Positions 9,005 to 16,550 of a stretch of 35,063 nucleotides of DNA are shown piece by piece. The notes under the pieces were generated by a model that saw nothing but the letters and a program-made list of their open reading frames with translations, was not told the origin of the DNA and ran no database searches. Location: NCBI GenBank assembly GCA_016776635.1, contig JADHSZ010000001.1, positions 1 through 35,063 of the forward strand. Reading direction: 5' to 3'. Each line of letters opens with the position of its first letter. Within the stretch, counting starts at the first letter, position 1. A program made the position numbers and the translations under genes. This DNA is from Alphaproteobacteria bacterium (GTDB taxonomy: Bacteria > Pseudomonadota > Alphaproteobacteria > UBA11136).

Positions 9005-9436
9005 ATGGAACACGCAACGCTTTCCGACAGCGCCGCGGCACTGGCCGACAAGATGCGCGAGCTCGCCGATCAGGTGGGCGCGCTGGCCAACCAGGCGGCT
9101 CAGGAGGCGGCCGTTCAGGCGTCCATGCCGATGGCCGAAGCTGCGGGGGGGGATACCTTCCTCTCGCTTTTTACCGCCTTCATTCTCGCCTGTTTCATCG
9201 GCTTCTATGTGGTGTGGAGCGTTACGCCCGCCCTGCATTCGCCGCTGATGGCGGTAACCAACGCCATTTCCAGCGTCATCATCGTCGGCGGCCTGATTGC
9301 CGCCTCGCAGGCAGGCGCGGAAGATTTCCCCAAGCTTATGGGAATTCTCGCCGTGACCCTGGCCTCGGTGAATATCTTCGGCGGTTTCATCGTCACCCAG
9401 CGCATGCTGGGCATGTTCAAGAAAAAGAAGAAATAG
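9005..9436 (+). CDS. pntAB: NAD(P) transhydrogenase subunit alpha part 2 (membrane)
   Basis: 143-residue membrane subunit, 1 bp after pntAA. The first 50 residues are a hydrophilic Ala-rich segment ([16 protein letters not shown]). Three to four hydrophobic helices follow ([20 protein letters not shown], then [15 protein letters not shown], then [20 protein letters not shown]), ending in a Lys-rich tail ([10 protein letters not shown]). This is the dIIa part of the proton channel and works only with PntAA and PntB. Length agrees with the Rhodospirillum-type subunit. Confidence 0.94.
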   Translation: MEHATLSDSAAALADKMRELADQVGALANQAAQEAAVQASMPMAEAAGGDTFLSLFTAFILACFIGFYVVWSVTPALHSPLMAVTNAISSVIIVGGLIAASQAGAEDFPKLMGILAVTLASVNIFGGFIVTQRMLGMFKKKKK

Positions 9437-9448
9437 GGGGACGATGAT

Positions 9449-10843
9449 ATGAGTGCAACACTGACAGGATACGCCTATCTCATTGCCGGGGTGTGTTTCA
9501 TCATGGCGCTGCGCGGGCTGTCTTCGCCCGAATCGGCGCGTCAGGGCAACATGTACGGCATTATCGGCATGGCCATCGCCGTCATCACCACACTCTTGAA
9601 TCCGGACGTGGTGGGCTACGAGGGTATCATCATCGGCGTTCTCGTCGGCGGCAGCATCGGCACCGTGGTGGCGCGCAAGATCCAGATGACGGCCCTGCCT
9701 CAGCTGGTGGCTGCCTTCCACAGTTTGGTGGGTATGGCCGCCGTGTTCGTGGCCGCCGCCGCCTTCTACAGTCCCGATGCCTACGGTATCGGCACGGTAG
9801 GCAATATCGCCACCGCCAGCCTCATCGAGATGAGCCTGGGCGTGGTTATCGGCGCCATCACCTTCTCCGGTTCCGTGGTGGCCTTCGCCAAGCTGCAGGG
9901 TCTGGTCAGTGGCAATCCCCTGGTCTTTCCCGGCCAGCACAAGCTCAACGCCCTCCTCGGCCTGGCCATCGTCACCGCCGTGGTGGCGCTTATCTTCGAC
10001 CAGACCACGGACATGTTCTGGCTGCTGGCGGGGCTCAGCTTCCTCATCGGCTTCCTCATCATCATGCCCATCGGCGGCGCCGACATGCCGGTGGTGGTCT
10101 CCATGCTCAACTCCTATTCGGGCTGGGCGGCGTGTGGCATCGGCTTTACGCTTTCCAACGTCGCCCTGATCGTCACCGGGGCGCTGGTGGGCTCCTCGGG
10201 CGCCATCCTCAGCTACATCATGTGCGTGGGTATGAACCGCTCCATCTTCAATGTGCTGTTGGGCGGTTTCGGCGGCGAAGTTGCCGGTCCCGCGGCCGGT
10301 GGTGGCGGCGACGACCGCCCGGTGAAGTCAGGCAGCGCCGACGATGCCGCCTTCCTCATGAAGAACGCCAACAAGGTCATCGTGGTGCCGGGATACGGCA
10401 TGGCCGTGGCCCAAGCCCAGCACGCCTTGCGCGAGATGGCCGACAAGCTCAAGGAAGAGGGCGTGGAAGTGGCCTACGCCGTGCATCCCGTGGCCGGGCG
10501 CATGCCAGGCCATATGAACGTGCTGTTGGCCGAAGCCAACGTGCCCTATGACGAAGTGTTCGAGCTCGAGGAAATCAACCACGAATTCGCCACCGCCGAC
10601 GTGGCCTTCGTCATCGGCGCCAACGACGTCACCAATCCGGCGGCCAAGACCGACCCCACCAGCGCCATCTACGGCATGCCCATCCTCGACGTGGAAAAGG
10701 CGGGGACGACGCTGTTTATCAAGCGTTCCATGGCCACCGGCTATGCCGGGGTGCATAACGAACTGTTCTTCAGGGACAAGACCATGATGCTGTTTTCCGA
10801 CGCCAAGAAAATGACCGAGCAGATCGTCGTCGCGCTGGGATAA
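9449..10843 (+). CDS. pntB: NAD(P) transhydrogenase subunit beta
   Basis: 464 residues: an N-terminal membrane domain of about eight or nine helices (1-270), a Gly/Asp-rich linker (AGPAAGGGGDDRPVKSGSAD), and the soluble NADP(H)-binding dIII domain. The last shows VPGYGMAVAQAQHALREMA, HPVAGRMPGHMNVLLAEA and VIGANDVTNPAAKTDP, the classical NADP contacts. It completes the enzyme with PntAA and PntAB. It lies 12 bp after pntAB and is followed by a strong terminator. Confidence 0.96.
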   Translation: MSATLTGYAYLIAGVCFIMALRGLSSPESARQGNMYGIIGMAIAVITTLLNPDVVGYEGIIIGVLVGGSIGTVVARKIQMTALPQLVAAFHSLVGMAAVFVAAAAFYSPDAYGIGTVGNIATASLIEMSLGVVIGAITFSGSVVAFAKLQGLVSGNPLVFPGQHKLNALLGLAIVTAVVALIFDQTTDMFWLLAGLSFLIGFLIIMPIGGADMPVVVSMLNSYSGWAACGIGFTLSNVALIVTGALVGSSGAILSYIMCVGMNRSIFNVLLGGFGGEVAGPAAGGGGDDRPVKSGSADDAAFLMKNANKVIVVPGYGMAVAQAQHALREMADKLKEEGVEVAYAVHPVAGRMPGHMNVLLAEANVPYDEVFELEEINHEFATADVAFVIGANDVTNPAAKTDPTSAIYGMPILDVEKAGTTLFIKRSMATGYAGVHNELFFRDKTMMLFSDAKKMTEQIVVALG

Positions 10844-10869
10844 GACCGGCACACATTCCGAGAATCACG

Positions 10870-10908
10870 AAGGGCGGGGCCGAAACTCCCCGCCCTTTTT
10901 GTTTTTTT
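10870..10908 (+). terminator. Terminator of the pnt operon
   Basis: AAGGGCGGGG pairs with CCCCGCCCTT across an 8-nt loop, followed by a long T-tract. It starts 26 bp after the pntB stop. Confidence 0.9.
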
Positions 10909-10998
10909 GGCATGTACGCGCTGGGGCTTATAAACAAAGAAAGCCTTGGTACTCAAATATCTATCATTGACCTCTGACCTGTCTTACACAGAGGAAAA

Positions 10999-11015
10999 AG
11001 CCTGCGTCCGCAGGC
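10999..11015 (-). terminator. Hairpin with a minus-strand U-tract and no gene above it
   Basis: GCCTGC-GTCC-GCAGGC with an A-tract on its plus-strand left side, so on the minus strand a perfect 6-bp stem is followed by TTTTT. No minus-strand gene precedes it. It may block antisense transcription from the HEPN/HNH islet or be left over from a lost gene. Confidence 0.4.
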
Positions 11016-11048
11016 CTGAGTCTGTACAAGTATTATTGGGTGGCAAAT

Positions 11049-11492
11049 ATGGACCGTGACCGGACGACGCCTTATGGGCTTTGGCGATATGGGGATGACT
11101 TCCGCAAAGCTGCGCTTGCTGTATTGTCGCATCACAATGATCGCGTATTTATGCCTTATTATTTCCTGATCGGGCAGTCTATCGAGCTATCCTTGAAAGC
11201 GTTTCTTCTGGGGCGGGGGGTGTCACTAAAAGAGCTGCGGAGTAGCAAATATGGCCATGATTTAAAAGCGTTGTTGGATGAAGCACGTCGTCGGCGCCTT
11301 GGGCTAGAGGTTCCGCTTAAAACTACACATTGCGCGGCGATCCATATCCTGAATATGGAATATCTCGTTAAGCGTTTCCAATATGTACAGGTAGGCCCGA
11401 TGCTTCTTCCAGAAGTACGCCTCGCGCAGGAAGCGGCAGATGGACTATCCGATGGCTTGGAAAAATATTGCAGAAAAATGATGAATTCGTAG
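11049..11492 (+). CDS. HEPN-like domain protein, function unknown
   Basis: 147 residues from ATG 11049; a GTG at 11040 would add three. The segment GQSIELSLKAFLLGRG followed by KYGHDLKALLDEA resembles the small all-helical HEPN-type proteins in which E-L-x-L-K-A and H-x-L-x-x-L helices pack together. I do not see the canonical RNase R-x4-6-H motif clearly, so no ribonuclease activity is claimed. Codon and base use are visibly AT-richer than in pntB or rpsU, and there is no counterpart in the neighbouring housekeeping operons, so it looks acquired. An HNH-like gene follows in the same direction after 93 bp. Confidence 0.6.
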   Translation: MDRDRTTPYGLWRYGDDFRKAALAVLSHHNDRVFMPYYFLIGQSIELSLKAFLLGRGVSLKELRSSKYGHDLKALLDEARRRRLGLEVPLKTTHCAAIHILNMEYLVKRFQYVQVGPMLLPEVRLAQEAADGLSDGLEKYCRKMMNS

Positions 11493-11585
11493 ATCTACCA
11501 ATTCGTCCTGCGTGCATTGGCAAATAATACGTCGGGTGGCTTCGCGTTCATCGTCGCGTTCATCTGATTTGTTTATAGGGATATT

Positions 11586-12380
11586 ATGGCAAAGCCGCCC
11601 GGTAAATGTATCTTCTGTGGCCAATTTGGCCTCTCCAAAGAGCACATAATTCCCAATTGGGTTAGGCAACTTATTCCAAGGGGAGCAAATGACCATCACC
11701 TTTTTACAATCGCTCGGGACATCCCCGCCAAAAAAAACCAAACCCCTCATATCAGGTCAAAATATGTACGACAGGGCCATCCGGGGACGAAACAGGTACG
11801 CCGTGTCTGTAAAAAATGCAACGAGGGGTGGCTAAGTACGCTCGAAGATGAATTAAAGCCAGTATTGAAGGAACTTATATCTGGTAGCTCCTTGGTGCTT
11901 ACCCCTTGGATGCAACGTAGGCTCGCCACATGGGCCACGAAAACGGCAATGACGGCAGAGTTTATTGATCCGAAGAGCGCCGCTATTGTGTTTGCTCAAA
12001 GAGATTATTTGAGGCTGCATAGAGACCCGCCGCAGGAGTTTAATGTCTGGGCAGGCTTTTACACTAGTAATAAATATTCATCATCCCTCTACCATCATTC
12101 GGGGTATTTCTCATATGAAACAAAAATCTATAAAAAAGGATCGACCTCCCTTAATACGCAGGCGACGGTGATCATTGTTGGAAGGCTTTTTCTCCAAGTT
12201 GCTAGTTGCGCTATCCCCGATGCTCAATTTCGCCTTAAAAACGAGGAGGCTAGCAGACCGCGTAGAATCTGGCCGCCTAGCGACAGCGATATTGACTGGC
12301 CGCCGCCGCAGGCCATTGGAAATGATGAACTAGATATCATCCTTATGGGGCTTCATCGCGCCTTTGAAGCCACTGATTAG
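11586..12380 (+). CDS. HNH endonuclease-like zinc protein
   Basis: 264 residues starting MAKPPGKCIFCGQFG. Two CxxC pairs (C8/C11 and C75/C78) bracket a KEHIIPNW segment with H20; CKKCNEGW carries the Asn after the second pair. This spaced C-x2-C ... E-H-I-[IV]-P ... C-x2-C-N layout is that of HNH nucleases with a structural zinc ribbon. The rest (90-264) is unrecognised and contains a basic/aromatic stretch. It probably forms a two-gene accessory islet with the HEPN-like gene upstream, with the same AT-richer composition. A defence or mobile-element role is possible but unproven; it could also be a catalytically dead zinc-finger protein. Confidence 0.65.
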   Translation: MAKPPGKCIFCGQFGLSKEHIIPNWVRQLIPRGANDHHLFTIARDIPAKKNQTPHIRSKYVRQGHPGTKQVRRVCKKCNEGWLSTLEDELKPVLKELISGSSLVLTPWMQRRLATWATKTAMTAEFIDPKSAAIVFAQRDYLRLHRDPPQEFNVWAGFYTSNKYSSSLYHHSGYFSYETKIYKKGSTSLNTQATVIIVGRLFLQVASCAIPDAQFRLKNEEASRPRRIWPPSDSDIDWPPPQAIGNDELDIILMGLHRAFEATD

Positions 12381-12441
12381 TACACCACTTTTCTTCTCAG
12401 ACGTTGTAGGAATTCCCAAGGAAGACACTCCCTGAACACAC

Positions 12442-12480
12442 AGCAAAGCCGCCCGCGGGGAAACCCGGAGGCGGCTCGGT
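12442..12480 (-). terminator. Terminator of rpsU
   Basis: On the minus strand GAGCCGCCTCCGGG and the matching GGGCGGCTTT close a GC-rich hairpin 28 bp after the rpsU stop, ending in a short T-tract. Confidence 0.7.
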
Positions 12481-12508
12481 GTGCGGCCGTTAAAGACGCG
12501 AAAGGGGG

Positions 12509-12715
12509 CTAGTAGCCCTCGCGGTCCATGCGCTTGCGCATGAGCTTGCGGTGGCGGCGCAGGGATTCGGCGCCGACGCGGGCCTTCTTCTCCGAAGGCT
12601 TCTCGTAGGCGCGGCGCAGTTTCATCTCACGGAAAACGCCCTCGCGCTGCATCTTCTTCTTGAGCGCGCGTAGAGCCTGGTCGATATTGCCGTCGCGGAC
12701 GGTGACTGAAACGAT
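12509..12715 (-). CDS. rpsU: 30S ribosomal protein bS21, apparent ATC start
   Basis: 68 residues with the complete bS21 pattern: [39 protein letters not shown], then a basic tail ending KRMDREGY. S21 sits on the 30S platform and helps initiation. The frame has no ATG, GTG or TTG before VTVRDGN and meets TGA a few codons upstream. The only start that suits the family length and the ribosome site (AAGGAG followed by 8 nt) is ATC at 12713-12715, giving (M)VSVTVRD. The first in-frame ATG is 22 codons in and would delete the conserved N-terminus. A sequencing error at one base of that codon is the alternative. Confidence 0.9.
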   Translation of the reverse strand: MVSVTVRDGNIDQALRALKKKMQREGVFREMKLRRAYEKPSEKKARVGAESLRRHRKLMRKRMDREGY

Positions 12716-12903
12716 GGTCTGGTCTCCTTTTTCTCAAATATAACACCCCTTTAGGGGGCGTTTACCCAGTGGGCCGCGCTTCATAACACAGCGCGCCCGG
12801 CTTGGGAAGCCCCACAAGCCTTTTTGGGGCAGGGAAAACACGCCCGAAACACATATCTCTGGTGGCGCTTTACCGCAGGCAAACCGCGCCCCATATTACT
12901 CCC

Positions 12904-13473
12904 ATGACACTTCTCAAGATCGCGCGTATGGGCCATCCCGCGCTGCGGGGCCGGGCCGGAGCCGTGGATGACCCCGGCAGTCCGGAAATCCACGCCCTGG
13001 TGGCCGATATGATGGAAACCCTGGAAGATATCGGCGGCGCCGGGCTGGCCGCGCCCCAGGTCCATGTGCCCCTGCGGGTGGTGCTGTTCCGCGTTCCCGC
13101 CGAGCGTATCGCCGAGGAGCCGGGGGCGGAGCCCATGGACTGGACGGTTCTGGTCAATCCCGTGGTGGCGCCCCTGGGCGAGGAGACGGAACTCGGCTGG
13201 GAAGGCTGTCTCTCGGTGCCGGGACTGCGCGGGGTGGTGCCGCGCCATACCCGTGTGCGCTACGGCGGCGTCACGCCCGACGGCGAGGAAATCACCCGCG
13301 AGGCCAGCGGTTTCCACGCCCGGGTGATTCAGCACGAATGCGACCATCTCGACGGGGTGCTTTTCCCCATGCGCATGACCGATCTCTCTTTGCTCAGCTT
13401 TACCGATGAGCTGCATCACGGCCTCGCCGACGAGGTGGCCGCGCGCCGTGACACGGCGGGGAGTATCCCCTAG
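12904..13473 (+). CDS. def: Peptide deformylase
   Basis: Removes the formyl group from nascent proteins at the ribosome exit. 189 residues from ATG 12904 (MTLLKIARMGHPAL), the family start; the frame is open further up but those residues are not conserved in the family. All three motifs are present: GAGLAAPQV (motif I), EGCLSVPG with metal ligand C102, and QHECDHLDG with H144, E145 and H148. Motif II and overall length fit an active iron or zinc enzyme. There is no fmt partner beside it, and a COQ9 gene follows after 27 bp. Confidence 0.95.
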   Translation: MTLLKIARMGHPALRGRAGAVDDPGSPEIHALVADMMETLEDIGGAGLAAPQVHVPLRVVLFRVPAERIAEEPGAEPMDWTVLVNPVVAPLGEETELGWEGCLSVPGLRGVVPRHTRVRYGGVTPDGEEITREASGFHARVIQHECDHLDGVLFPMRMTDLSLLSFTDELHHGLADEVAARRDTAGSIP

Positions 13474-13500
13474 GCTGGGGAAAGCGGAAGGAAAGCGGAT

Positions 13501-14199
13501 ATGGGTGAATCGGATTCTTTTAGCCAGGATTTTGAGCGGGAAAAGACACAGATTCTTCTCGCCGCCCTGCCCCATGTGCCCTTCGACGGCTGGACCCAGG
13601 CGGTGATTGATGCCGGTGTGGCCGATGCCGGGCTCGACCCTGATTTAAGCTGGCGCGCCTTTCCCGGCGGTCCCGCCGATCTGGTGGAATTCTTCAGCCG
13701 TTATGCCGATTGCAAGATGGTGGCGGTGCTCGAAAACACGTCCCTGGAGGATATGCGCATACGCGACCGTATCGCCGAGGCCGTGCGCGTGCGCCTCGAC
13801 CTTCTCGCCGGTCACCGCGAGGCAGTGCGCCGGGCGCTGGCCTTCCTGGCGCTGCCCGCCCATACCGCCTTGGGAGTGTCCTGTGTGGCCCGCACCGTGG
13901 ACGAGATATGGCGCGCCACCGGCGATACCGCCACCGATTTCAATTTCTACACCAAGAGAGGCCTTCTGGCCGGCGTCTACGGCGCCACGCTGTTGGCCTG
14001 GCTCGATGACGAAACGGAGGATTTCTCGGAAACCTGGGCGTTTCTCGACCGCCGCATCGGTGATGTGATGGAAATCCAGAAGGCGCGCGGGCGGTTCGAC
14101 AAGCTGGTGGCCGGTCTTCCCGATCCCCTGGCGTTGTTGCGCCGCTTCAGAGAGAAAAACCAGGACAAAACAGAGAATCCCGGCGATCCTTCCCCTTAA
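13501..14199 (+). CDS. coq9: COQ9 family protein (ubiquinone biosynthesis accessory)
   Basis: 232 residues. The central part (FYTKRGLLAGVYGATLLAWL, preceded by DEIWRATGDTATDFN) is the hallmark of COQ9, a TetR-fold lipid-binding protein that presents quinone intermediates to the hydroxylase COQ7. An N-terminal helical segment (LPHVPFDGWTQAVIDAGVAD) matches the family start. Length is normal. It is co-directional with def, 27 bp apart, and convergent with purE. Confidence 0.9.
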   Translation: MGESDSFSQDFEREKTQILLAALPHVPFDGWTQAVIDAGVADAGLDPDLSWRAFPGGPADLVEFFSRYADCKMVAVLENTSLEDMRIRDRIAEAVRVRLDLLAGHREAVRRALAFLALPAHTALGVSCVARTVDEIWRATGDTATDFNFYTKRGLLAGVYGATLLAWLDDETEDFSETWAFLDRRIGDVMEIQKARGRFDKLVAGLPDPLALLRRFREKNQDKTENPGDPSP

Positions 14200-14201
14200 A
14201 T

Positions 14202-14228
14202 TGGGCCAGGGTACGTCGGCCCTAAATA
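14202..14228. terminator. Weak bidirectional hairpin between coq9 and purE
   Basis: TTGGGCC and GGCCCTAA pair across a 10-nt loop between the converging stop codons. There is only an AT-rich flank instead of a proper U-tract on either side. Confidence 0.35.
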
Positions 14229-14232
14229 GAGA

Positions 14233-14736
14233 TCAGCCTTCGGGGTTTTCGGGAACGTTTGCCGTCTGATTGGCGCGGAAATCGTCGAGCGCGGCGGCGA
14301 TGGCGTCATCGCTTAATCCCAGAACCGACGCGGCGAGCAGGGCGGCGTTGATGGCTCCGGCCTTGCCCACGGCGAGCGCGCCCACGGGAATACCGCCGGG
14401 CATCTGGACCATGGCCAACAGGCTGTCCATGCCGCCGAAAGCCTTGCCGGGCAGGGGAACGCCGAAGACCGGCAAGGGCGTCAGCGCGGCGATGGCGCCG
14501 GGCAGGGCCGCGGCCATGCCGGCGCCGGCGATAAACACCTTCAGGCCCCGTTCCCTGGCTCCCGACACGTAGGATTCGAGGCGCGCCGGCGTGCGATGGG
14601 CGGAGATCACCTTGGCTTCGCAGGGAATGCCGAGCTTTTCCAGGGTTTCCACGCTGTTGCGCATAACCTCCCAGTCCGACTGGCTGCCCATGATGACGGC
14701 GACGGTGGGAGTATCCGGGGGGGATTGTTCAGCCAT
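14233..14736 (-). CDS. purE: 5-(carboxyamino)imidazole ribonucleotide mutase
   Basis: Converts N5-CAIR to CAIR in purine synthesis. 167 residues with [36 protein letters not shown] and [19 protein letters not shown], the phosphate- and substrate-binding loops of class I PurE. It begins at ATG 14736 behind AAGGA. The usual partner purK is not beside it: downstream is the convergent coq9 and upstream a DUF465 gene, so purK must lie elsewhere. Residues after the conserved core (ENPEG tail) are ordinary. Confidence 0.96.
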   Translation of the reverse strand: MAEQSPPDTPTVAVIMGSQSDWEVMRNSVETLEKLGIPCEAKVISAHRTPARLESYVSGARERGLKVFIAGAGMAAALPGAIAALTPLPVFGVPLPGKAFGGMDSLLAMVQMPGGIPVGALAVGKAGAINAALLAASVLGLSDDAIAAALDDFRANQTANVPENPEG

Positions 14737-14860
14737 GAGGTGTCCTTAGCGGGTTATTGGGGCCATGAGGGCGGCCATTATAGGGAGGGGGCCCTCCAAG
14801 GCAAGGCGGGGGTGGGGAATCCGGAGGAAAATCCTGGAAAATAGCGGGAAAACAGGGGGG

Positions 14861-15061
14861 TTAGGCGATAATATCGGGCAGTATCTTGTTCTCAATCTGG
14901 ACAATCTGATCCTTCAGCGCCAGCTTGCGTTTTTTCAGCCGCTGGACCTGTAACAGGTCATAGGGCCGGCTTTCGTCGAGTCTGGCAATGACCTCGTCGA
15001 GATCCTTGTGTTCGCTCTTGAGTTCCGCCAGCCGCTGATTCAGCTTCTCTTGGTCGTCCAT
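14861..15061 (-). CDS. DUF465 (YdcH-like) small coiled-coil protein
   Basis: 66 residues from MDDQEKLNQRLAEL; an ATG five codons upstream is possible. The pattern L-K-S-E-H-K-D-L-D-E-x-I and RLKKRKLALKDQI is the DUF465/YdcH two-helix signature: a short hairpin with an H-x-x-L-[DE] core and a basic K-x-x-K-L-x-L-K-D turn. Function is unknown. It is 124 bp upstream of purE and divergent from a second DUF465 gene (15285). Confidence 0.8.
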   Translation of the reverse strand: MDDQEKLNQRLAELKSEHKDLDEVIARLDESRPYDLLQVQRLKKRKLALKDQIVQIENKILPDIIA

Positions 15062-15284
15062 GGTTTGCCGTAGCACATCCCAATCGGCCTATTATAGCAG
15101 CGTTTATACCGAAAACGCAGTGATATTAGGTTTTTACGCCTTTTTCTTTCCCTGTGAGGCCGGGGGATAAAGGGGCATTTTGCCGCAAATGCTATTTTTT
15201 TTCATATGCCGCTGGAAATATTCCGCGGTGATGCTTAACATATAAGTGTAGCGTATTGGTCGAAACATCCTAGGGAGAACGCCG

Positions 15285-15452
15285 ATGGGGATCGAGGATC
15301 ACGTTGAGCAGCTGCGGGTGAAGCATTCGGAACTGGAAGCTGCAATCGAAGAAGAAAACGGCCGCCCGCATCCCGACGATATCCACTTACATGATTTAAA
15401 GCGCAAGAAACTCCGGGTTAAGGACGAAATCACCCGCTGCGCCGCGCACTAA
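15285..15452 (+). CDS. Second DUF465 (YdcH-like) small protein (55 aa)
   Basis: ATG 15285 behind AGGGAGA. The protein reads MGIEDHVEQLRVKHSELEAA, then IEEENGRPHPDD and HDLKRKKLRVKDEITRC. The H-S-E-L-E-A-x-I helix and L-K-R-K-K-L-x-x-K-D-E-I helix match DUF465. It is shorter than the gene at 14861 and differs in the linker, so it is a paralog rather than a copy. Its terminator is at 15545-15577. Confidence 0.8.
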   Translation: MGIEDHVEQLRVKHSELEAAIEEENGRPHPDDIHLHDLKRKKLRVKDEITRCAAH

Positions 15453-15544
15453 CAGTTTCACCGACAGTTTTCCGGTGGGCCGCCTTCCGGGTAGGGAAAC
15501 CCCAGAGAAAAAAGGGCGGCAGATTACTAGATTTTCACCAAAAA

Positions 15545-15577
15545 ACCGGTGTGCCGGAATGGCGCGCCGGTATTTTT
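15545..15577. terminator. Bidirectional terminator between DUF465 and trcR
   Basis: ACCGGTGTGCC-GGAAT-GGCGCGCCGGT gives an 11-bp stem with one wobble. It is followed by ATTTTT on the plus strand and by TTTTTT on the minus strand, so it can serve both converging genes. Confidence 0.85.
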
Positions 15578-15607
15578 ATGCCCAACCGGTTAAGGGGTTT
15601 AGCCGAC

Positions 15608-16426
15608 TTAAGGTGTTTCAGGCGGACTTGTGGGCTCGTCCTGTGGCGGCTCTTCCTGTGGCGGCTCTTCCGGCGTTTCCTCGGGGATGCCGGGGGCTTC
15701 CCCGTTCGGGGCCACCTCTGGAGTTATCTCCGGTGCCGGTTCTTCATGAGCGGGTGCCGGTGAGTCGCTTTCCGCAGCCTCCACAGTCGTGTTTTCCGTG
15801 GCCGGGGGCTGCGAAACTGGCGCCTCGGCCACGGGCGTCTGGGCTATGGGGGCTTCGGCGGCGGGGCGGGCCTGGGTGGGGGCGTTTTTCTTCGCTTGTT
15901 TGGCTTTTCTATCCCGCGCCTTGGCGATTTCCGCGTCGATTTCCGTGCGGGTGCACAGCCCCAGCTCCACGGGATGGCGGGGCCTGAGGTTGGACGAGTT
16001 CCAATGGGTGCGATCACGTACGGCGTTGATGGTGGGTTTTGTGGTGCCCACCAGACGGCCGATCTGGGCATCGCTGAGGTCTTCCAGATTCTTGACCAGC
16101 CAGGCAATGGCGTCGGGCTTGTCGTTGCGCTTGGAGATGGGCGTATAACGCGCCCCCTTGGGCTTGGCCTCGGAAATGGGAATATCGGGTATAACCAGCT
16201 TCAGTTCGGCATTGGTATCGTCTTCGCAGCGGAGGATTTCCTCGCGGGTCAGCTGGCCATTGGTGACGGGGTCGAGCCCTATGATCCCGCTCGACACCTC
16301 GCCATCGGCAATGGCCTGGATTTCCAGAGAGTGCAGTTGGCAGAGCTTGGCGATCTGGTCGAAGGTCAGAGTGGTGTTGTCCACAAGCCAGACGGCGGTC
16401 GCTTTGGGCATCAAAAGTGCAGGCAT
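15608..16426 (-). CDS. trcR: Cell cycle transcriptional regulator TrcR (DUF1013)
   Basis: The first 170 residues are the conserved DUF1013 domain: MPKATAVWLVDNTTLTFDQI, ADGEVSSGIIGLDPVTNGQL, RYTPISKRNDKPDAIAWL and IGRLVGTTKPTINAVRDR, a helix-turn-helix-like segment. This family is conserved in alphaproteobacteria and linked to cell-cycle transcription in Caulobacter. After a Lys-rich stretch (KARDRKAKQAKKNAP) the protein has a tail of about 100 residues rich in Pro, Glu and Ala, with repeats such as PVAEAPVSQPPA and EETPEEPPQEEPPQDEP. That tail is far longer than the short tails I know from the family and is probably disordered. The gene starts at 16426 behind GAGGACA. Confidence 0.9.
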   Translation of the reverse strand: MPALLMPKATAVWLVDNTTLTFDQIAKLCQLHSLEIQAIADGEVSSGIIGLDPVTNGQLTREEILRCEDDTNAELKLVIPDIPISEAKPKGARYTPISKRNDKPDAIAWLVKNLEDLSDAQIGRLVGTTKPTINAVRDRTHWNSSNLRPRHPVELGLCTRTEIDAEIAKARDRKAKQAKKNAPTQARPAAEAPIAQTPVAEAPVSQPPATENTTVEAAESDSPAPAHEEPAPEITPEVAPNGEAPGIPEETPEEPPQEEPPQDEPTSPPETP

Positions 16427-16550
16427 AAAGTGTCCTCAATCTACGCTTGGGCGCCCGTCATGGGGCGCGGACAAGGGTTTTACCGCGAACCGCGGGTGTG
16501 TGCATCCTTTTTCGGGGATTTTTCCCGGTGGGGTTTTGGCTAGACCTGTT

